Assembly: GCA_031551045.1 (NCBI GenBank)
Contig: JAVBOD010000077.1
Location: 1 to 46,063, forward strand
Length of the DNA stretch: 46,063 nt
Reading direction: 5' to 3'
From: JAVBOD01 sp031551045
GTDB taxonomy: Bacteria > Bacteroidota > Bacteroidia > Bacteroidales > UBA932
Each line of letters opens with the position of its first letter. Positions within the stretch are counted from its first letter, which is position 1. The translations under genes were made by a program, and so were the position numbers. Below the pieces are notes generated by a model. The model was not told where the DNA came from, searched no databases, and was given only the letters and a program-made list of their open reading frames with translations. Shown here one piece after another: positions 42,161 through 46,063 of this stretch.

Positions 42161-44514
42161 TGGTTGAACGAAATATTATAAGTGATAGAGGGCACTATTC
42201 CGAACAGATAGGTCATTTGAGCGTATTGAGAACTTACTTCCATATCGTTAATGTAAAGGTTTTCCGTTCGATAATTAATAGTCCATGGGTTTTTACGCCA
42301 ATAAAGATTGTAAACGGAAATATTTAACTCGTGTTTCCATTTGCTCTTTTTTTGCAAGTCGCCCAATTGTATGTTTACCGAAGCATCCATGCGGTGATAG
42401 TCGGGCATGCGGTAGGTGTTACGTGCCGTAAAAACCGGAATGAAATCGTCGCCGAATTGATAACGCGCTTCAGGAAACGTTACCGGTTGTCCGGTAGCAT
42501 ACACCCAGTTGAGCGAGGCGGTGAGGCGCCGGTTAAATGTATAGGACAATACGATATTTATATTATGGGGGCGATCGTAAGGGGCCGAATATGCTTCTCC
42601 TTTATTGATGGCAGGGATGGTACGGAATGATCGTGAATAGGTATAACTAAACCATCCGGCAAGCTTGCCGGTGTTTTTCCGGAGCATGAACTCTATTCCA
42701 TAACTTTCTCCTTTTCCCATGCGGATTTCCGTTTCTATAATATCATTCCCCAGTACTTGAGGATGGTCTTTAAAGTCAATGACGTTGTCCAGTTTTTTGT
42801 AGTAAATCTCCAGGGACGTTTCTAAGAGATTATCGAAAAAATTATTAAATACACCTGCTGCAAATTGTTGCGATGATTGAGGTTTTATCGTAGGATTAGA
42901 CGGTACCCAGACATCTAACGGAGAACCGGAAGTGGACATACTTAATAGATGAAGAAATTGTATAGTCCGGGAATAAGATGCTTTTACAGAAATAGCCTCA
43001 TTAAATACATATACCATTCCCGCCCGAGGTTCTAAACCATGATAAGTATTATAAAAATCACCTTTACGGATTGTTACGGAGTCGATTAATGTATAATTAT
43101 TGTCGATAATATAATTAGTCGTTGGGCCGATATTGTCGAAACGCGTGTACCGCAAGCCGTATTTAATAGTCCATTTATGGAAGAAGGTGTGTTGATGGTG
43201 GAAATATAAAGCATTTTCCCACGCCTTTTGCTTGGCAATATCGATTCTGTAGGGAGTCGATTTTCCTTCTATCGTTCCAACGGCATTACCGGGCCGGAAT
43301 TGCTGGAAGGTACTGTTGTAGCCGAATTTGAAGGTTGATAGTTTGTCCGGGATATACGTAAAATCATCTCTTAAGCCATATTCTACGATGCCGGATTCCC
43401 ACTCTCCTTTGATACTGGGAGAATTTGCCGTCATTTTATAATTATAATGGGAGCCGATAGGTTCAAGATGCATAAACAATTTTTCGGAAAATAAATGTTT
43501 CCACCGCAAGGAGAAGGTTTTATTGCCAAAGTCCATTCCCGTGTCGTTTCCGCCATATTTATCGCGGCCTAAATATCCGGTGAACGACAGGTAATTTTTA
43601 GCATTGATTTTTCCTTGGATTTGTGCATTCAAATCATAAAAAAATAAAGACACGTCATACAAATCTTCATTTGATGATAATCCTAAGAAAATATCGGCAT
43701 AGGTGCGGCGAGCGGCAATTAGAAACGAAGCGTTATTTTTTACGATGGGGCCCTCCAACATCAGCCTGCTTGCAATTAATCCGATGCCGGCCGCTCCGCC
43801 GAACTCATTATTTCCGCTGCGCGACGAGACATCCAGTAAAGAGGATAACCGGCCGCCGTAAATAGTGGGAATATCGCCTTTGTAGAGCGTTACGTTTTGT
43901 ACGGCATCATTGTTGAAAATGGAGAAAAATCCCATGAGGTGCGAAGCGTTATAAACCGTTGCATCTTCAAATAAAATTAAATTTTGATCGGGGCTGCCTC
44001 CGCGTACGCTAAATCCCGAGGAGCCTTCGCTGGTCGATTGCACCCCGGGCAATAGTTGTATTGCTTTTATAATATCTACTTCGCCGAAAAGAGCCGGAAT
44101 TATTTTGATTTGTTGAATGTTGAGTTTTTCTACACTCATCTCGCTACGCCGGATATTTATATTCGGGTGTTCCGATGAAATAGTTACCTCATTTAAAAGA
44201 TTCGCGTTGAGCTCCATGGTGATGTTGAGAAGCGTGTCAACACTCATCGGCATTGTTCTTGAAAAAAAATCGTACCCGGGTAGTTTTGCTTCTATAGTAT
44301 AAATGCCGGCGGGGATAGATAGTGTAAAGAATCCTTCTTTATTTGTTTCAATGCCTCGTTGTAATTCTTTTAGCTGAATGTAAACGCCCGGAAGAGCTTC
44401 GCTATTCAGCTTATCCCGCGTATATCCGCTTAGTGTAATATGTTTTTGAGCCGACGCGGTGCCGGCTATTAATAATAGTAAACAAGAAAACCACACGATA
44501 CGAATACAAGACAT
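42157..44514 (-). CDS. TonB-dependent outer-membrane receptor
   Basis: This is a gated outer-membrane importer. The 785-residue protein has a signal peptide (to about A22), a CarboxypepD_reg-like domain (about 25-105, ITLSGYTRDKLNSEALPGVYIQL), a plug (about 125-235, with LLPGVQSTSEGSSGFSVRGGSPDQNLILFED, e.g. GFSVRGGSPDQN) and a beta barrel to the end. There is no SusC-type partner SusD; the partner is a DUF4249 lipoprotein. The substrate is unknown. Its first gene start is just 16 bp after the HU terminator on the same strand, with no clear promoter of its own. Confidence 0.92.
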   Translation of the reverse strand: MSCIRIVWFSCLLLLIAGTASAQKHITLSGYTRDKLNSEALPGVYIQLKELQRGIETNKEGFFTLSIPAGIYTIEAKLPGYDFFSRTMPMSVDTLLNITMELNANLLNEVTISSEHPNINIRRSEMSVEKLNIQQIKIIPALFGEVDIIKAIQLLPGVQSTSEGSSGFSVRGGSPDQNLILFEDATVYNASHLMGFFSIFNNDAVQNVTLYKGDIPTIYGGRLSSLLDVSSRSGNNEFGGAAGIGLIASRLMLEGPIVKNNASFLIAARRTYADIFLGLSSNEDLYDVSLFFYDLNAQIQGKINAKNYLSFTGYLGRDKYGGNDTGMDFGNKTFSLRWKHLFSEKLFMHLEPIGSHYNYKMTANSPSIKGEWESGIVEYGLRDDFTYIPDKLSTFKFGYNSTFQQFRPGNAVGTIEGKSTPYRIDIAKQKAWENALYFHHQHTFFHKWTIKYGLRYTRFDNIGPTTNYIIDNNYTLIDSVTIRKGDFYNTYHGLEPRAGMVYVFNEAISVKASYSRTIQFLHLLSMSTSGSPLDVWVPSNPTIKPQSSQQFAAGVFNNFFDNLLETSLEIYYKKLDNVIDFKDHPQVLGNDIIETEIRMGKGESYGIEFMLRKNTGKLAGWFSYTYSRSFRTIPAINKGEAYSAPYDRPHNINIVLSYTFNRRLTASLNWVYATGQPVTFPEARYQFGDDFIPVFTARNTYRMPDYHRMDASVNIQLGDLQKKSKWKHELNISVYNLYWRKNPWTINYRTENLYINDMEVSSQYAQMTYLFGIVPSITYNISFNQ

Positions 44515-44529
44515 ACCATTTTTACCTAT

Positions 44530-44560
44530 AAAAAAAGGAGAACAATATGTCCTCCTTTTC
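44530..44560 (-). terminator. Terminator after the HU gene
   Basis: On the minus strand AAGGAG pairs with CTCCTT around an 11-base loop and is followed by T-rich sequence (44531-44536 as A on the plus strand). It sits 22 bp after the HU stop and directly before the TonB receptor gene. Confidence 0.75.
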
Positions 44561-44582
44561 CGTTCTTTGTAAGAAGCTTTGA

Positions 44583-44855
44583 TTACTTAACGGCTGCGCT
44601 AAGTTCTGCTCCAGCTTTGAATTTCACTACTTTTTTAGCAGCGATTTTGATAGTAGCGCCAGTGCGAGGATTGCGGCCGGTGCGAGCGCTACGTTTTGAA
44701 ACAGAGAAAGAACCGAAGCCAACCAAGGCTACGCGGTCACCTTTCTTCAAAGCAGCTTTAGTAACTGCAATAAATCCGTCTAACGCTTCTTTAGCGTCAA
44801 CTTTAGTCATGCCAGCTTTTTTAGCAATAGCATCAATCAATTCAGCTTTGTTCAT
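44583..44855 (-). CDS. HU-family DNA-binding protein
   Basis: HU is a small nucleoid protein that binds and bends DNA as a dimer. The 90-residue sequence is a standard HU: MNKAELIDAIAKKAGMTKVDAKEALDGF helices, the GFGSFSVSKRSARTGRNPRTGATIKIAAKKVVKFKAG arm with the conserved RNPRTG and P in the beta arm. HU, not IHF, is favoured by the GFGSF and single-gene context. It has a canonical promoter and its own terminator. Confidence 0.95.
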   Translation of the reverse strand: MNKAELIDAIAKKAGMTKVDAKEALDGFIAVTKAALKKGDRVALVGFGSFSVSKRSARTGRNPRTGATIKIAAKKVVKFKAGAELSAAVK

Positions 44856-44928
44856 AGTTTTTGTTTTTTAATTTAATAAATAAAGTTTTAATTGTTCTTT
44901 ATCTTTTTTTTGATATACAAAAGTGATG

Positions 44929-44958
44929 CAAATATAGTGTATTCATTAGATATTCCAA
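44929..44958 (-). promoter_or_regulatory. Promoter of the HU gene
   Basis: On the minus strand TTG (44956-44958) is followed by 19 bases and TATATTTG (44929-44936), leaving a leader of about 65 bases before the start codon. Confidence 0.8.
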
Positions 44959-45152
44959 CAAGTTTCAGAAAAAATATCTAACAAATAATGAACATTTCCG
45001 CCCTTTCACTTATCTGTAGTTTATATGATACTGATTATCAGATAAATGTATTTCTTTAAGAAAGATTATAAAAAAAGTTTTTTTTATAGAAAGAGCTATT
45101 TTTGAGGCTATTTCTGTACCTTTGGCCTGAAATTAATCGTTGAACTACGACT

Positions 45153-45980
45153 ATGAAAAGATTTTTTATAGCTGTTTTTATAATTTTCGTTAGCATATCC
45201 GGCACACAAGCACAGACCTTTGATGCTTGCCGTGATAGTTTGAAAATGCTAATGGAACAAACATATGCCACAAAAGAGGTCCCCAAAAGATTACTATTGA
45301 TGGAGCATTTTGCATCGTCTTTTCAACAGGCGTTACAGCAAGATCGCGGAATGAATTATGCTTTTGATTCGATTCCATACATGGGAAAAGTGGCTTCGGA
45401 AAACGGCGTTGTGCGTTTGTTTACATGGAGTATTCCTACAGTGTGGGGACGTTATAAATATTACGCTATCATGCAATGGCGGGAGAAAGATTCAACATGC
45501 GTCATGGTGTTACACGACGGCAAGAGCGAGCACGATAGTTTGGAACAGGCTATTTTCAAGGCTCCCGATTGGTATGGCATGCTTTATTATCAAATGGTAG
45601 AACGGCAAATTAACGGGAATACTTACTATATGTTATTAGGCTTCGATTTTAATAACTCGATTACTTATAAAAAAAGTATTGATGTGTTGTCGTTCAATGA
45701 CGGAAGACCTGTATTTGGAGCGGCTGTTTTTGATGATAAGAAGATGCCGGCAAGTCGGCTGATTTTTGAATACATGGCCGGCGCTCAGTTTTTTTTACGT
45801 TACATCCCTTCCCTCCGGATGATAGTGTATAATCGCTTGATGCCCCAACGGCCGGAGCTGTCCGATGATCCGCGCTTTTATGTTCCCAGCGAAATGCTGG
45901 ACGGCTTACAATTTCAGCAGGGAAAATGGAAACGCATAGAAGATGTTTCTCTTTCGAAAGCGGATATGAAAGAGAAATAA
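45153..45980 (+). CDS. Exported protein of unknown function
   Basis: I do not recognise this 275-residue protein by name, although similar exported proteins of about this size are common in Bacteroidales. The signal peptide is clear (MKRFFIAVFIIFVSISGTQAQ). The mature part has no membrane helix and includes two possibly repeated beta modules (RLFTWSIPTVWGRYKYYAIMQW and NTYYMLLGFDFNNSITYKKSIDVL). A TACCTTTG box lies 29 bp before the start (45117-45124). Confidence 0.8.
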   Translation: MKRFFIAVFIIFVSISGTQAQTFDACRDSLKMLMEQTYATKEVPKRLLLMEHFASSFQQALQQDRGMNYAFDSIPYMGKVASENGVVRLFTWSIPTVWGRYKYYAIMQWREKDSTCVMVLHDGKSEHDSLEQAIFKAPDWYGMLYYQMVERQINGNTYYMLLGFDFNNSITYKKSIDVLSFNDGRPVFGAAVFDDKKMPASRLIFEYMAGAQFFLRYIPSLRMIVYNRLMPQRPELSDDPRFYVPSEMLDGLQFQQGKWKRIEDVSLSKADMKEK

Positions 45981-46033
45981 GCACCGGAAGTATTTTCTAC
46001 AGGTGTTTAGAATTACCAAATTTGATAAGTTTT

Positions 46034-46063
46034 TCGTCATTGCGAGCAAAGCGAAGCAATCTC
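46034..46063. repeat. Dispersed repeat fragment at the window edge
   Basis: The sequence GTCATTGCGAGCAAAGCGAAGCAATCTC, in parts GTCATTGCGAGC and AAAGCGAAGCAATCTC, is of the same family as 2516-2572 and 10411-10443 in the opposite orientation. It follows the last gene and may continue past the window end. Confidence 0.65.

Noticed and set aside
44856..45152. Hidden small gene between HU and the exported protein
   Set aside because: The stretch holds the divergent promoters and A/T-rich leaders; no coding frame with a plausible start and codon use was seen.

Overview
This window is chromosomal DNA from a member of the Bacteroidota, most likely the order Bacteroidales. Three things support this. 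Promoters with the Bacteroidota pattern (TTG, about 19-20 bases, TAnnTTTG) are visible before both tRNAs, HU and several genes. Start codons lack Shine-Dalgarno sequences but often have A-rich leaders. The gene content is also typical: two PorV-type outer-membrane proteins of the type IX secretion system (T9SS), a secreted protease with a T9SS C-terminal signal, a TonB receptor with a DUF4249 lipoprotein, a long PurF and LytTR/LytS signalling. I cannot name a genus.

Layout. 0-7.5 kb is housekeeping: metG (cut by the window edge), ldcA-yraN, trpS and rbfA on divergent promoters, a LolC/E-like permease, and purF converging on and overlapping that permease. 7.5-8.5 kb is an unusual tRNA-Asn locus. 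One canonical promoter reads three ~84-bp tRNA-like degenerate copies, then an intact tRNA-Asn and a terminator, then a frameshifted GIY-YIG nuclease gene. The end of that gene lies in a fourth tRNA-like remnant, followed by a second terminator and a second GIY-YIG start, so the module tRNA-terminator-GIY-YIG is duplicated. 8.5-13.4 kb holds a Gre-like protein, rmuC, a PfkB sugar/nucleoside kinase, aroB and aroD. 13.5-19.4 kb holds a LytTR/LytS two-component system, an HdeD-like membrane protein, an exported sulfatase and a PLP enzyme that looks like cysteate synthase rather than threonine synthase. 19.8-25.2 kb holds a TPR sensor kinase and LuxR-type regulator, divergent from a run of four small exported, lipoprotein or membrane genes of unknown function. 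A perfect palindrome sits on the -33 position of both divergent promoters. 25.3-28.3 kb holds aroA-aroC and tsaB. 28.3-31.5 kb holds a TolC/HlyD-type efflux pair and cvpA. 31.6-34.8 kb pairs a PorV paralogue with a T9SS-targeted M6 metalloprotease. 34.8-46 kb holds tRNA-Met, ispF, an M3 peptidase, porV, a SulP transporter, thiamine pyrophosphokinase, a DUF4249/TonB receptor pair, HU and an exported protein of unknown function.

How the genes work together. Four shikimate-pathway enzymes (AroB, AroD, AroA, AroC) are encoded in two clusters. PorV, the PorV paralogue and the M6 protease belong to T9SS secretion. The sulfatase and cysteate synthase may reflect sulfur and sulfonolipid metabolism. 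A dispersed 97-bp palindromic repeat occurs twice nearly identically (4148-4244 and 12649-12745), with shorter relatives at three other places.

The strongest leads for something new are the duplicated tRNA-Asn/GIY-YIG array, the palindrome-controlled divergent regulator/exported-gene island, and the PorV-paralogue/M6-protease pair. All function calls come from reading motifs by eye; no database search was run.
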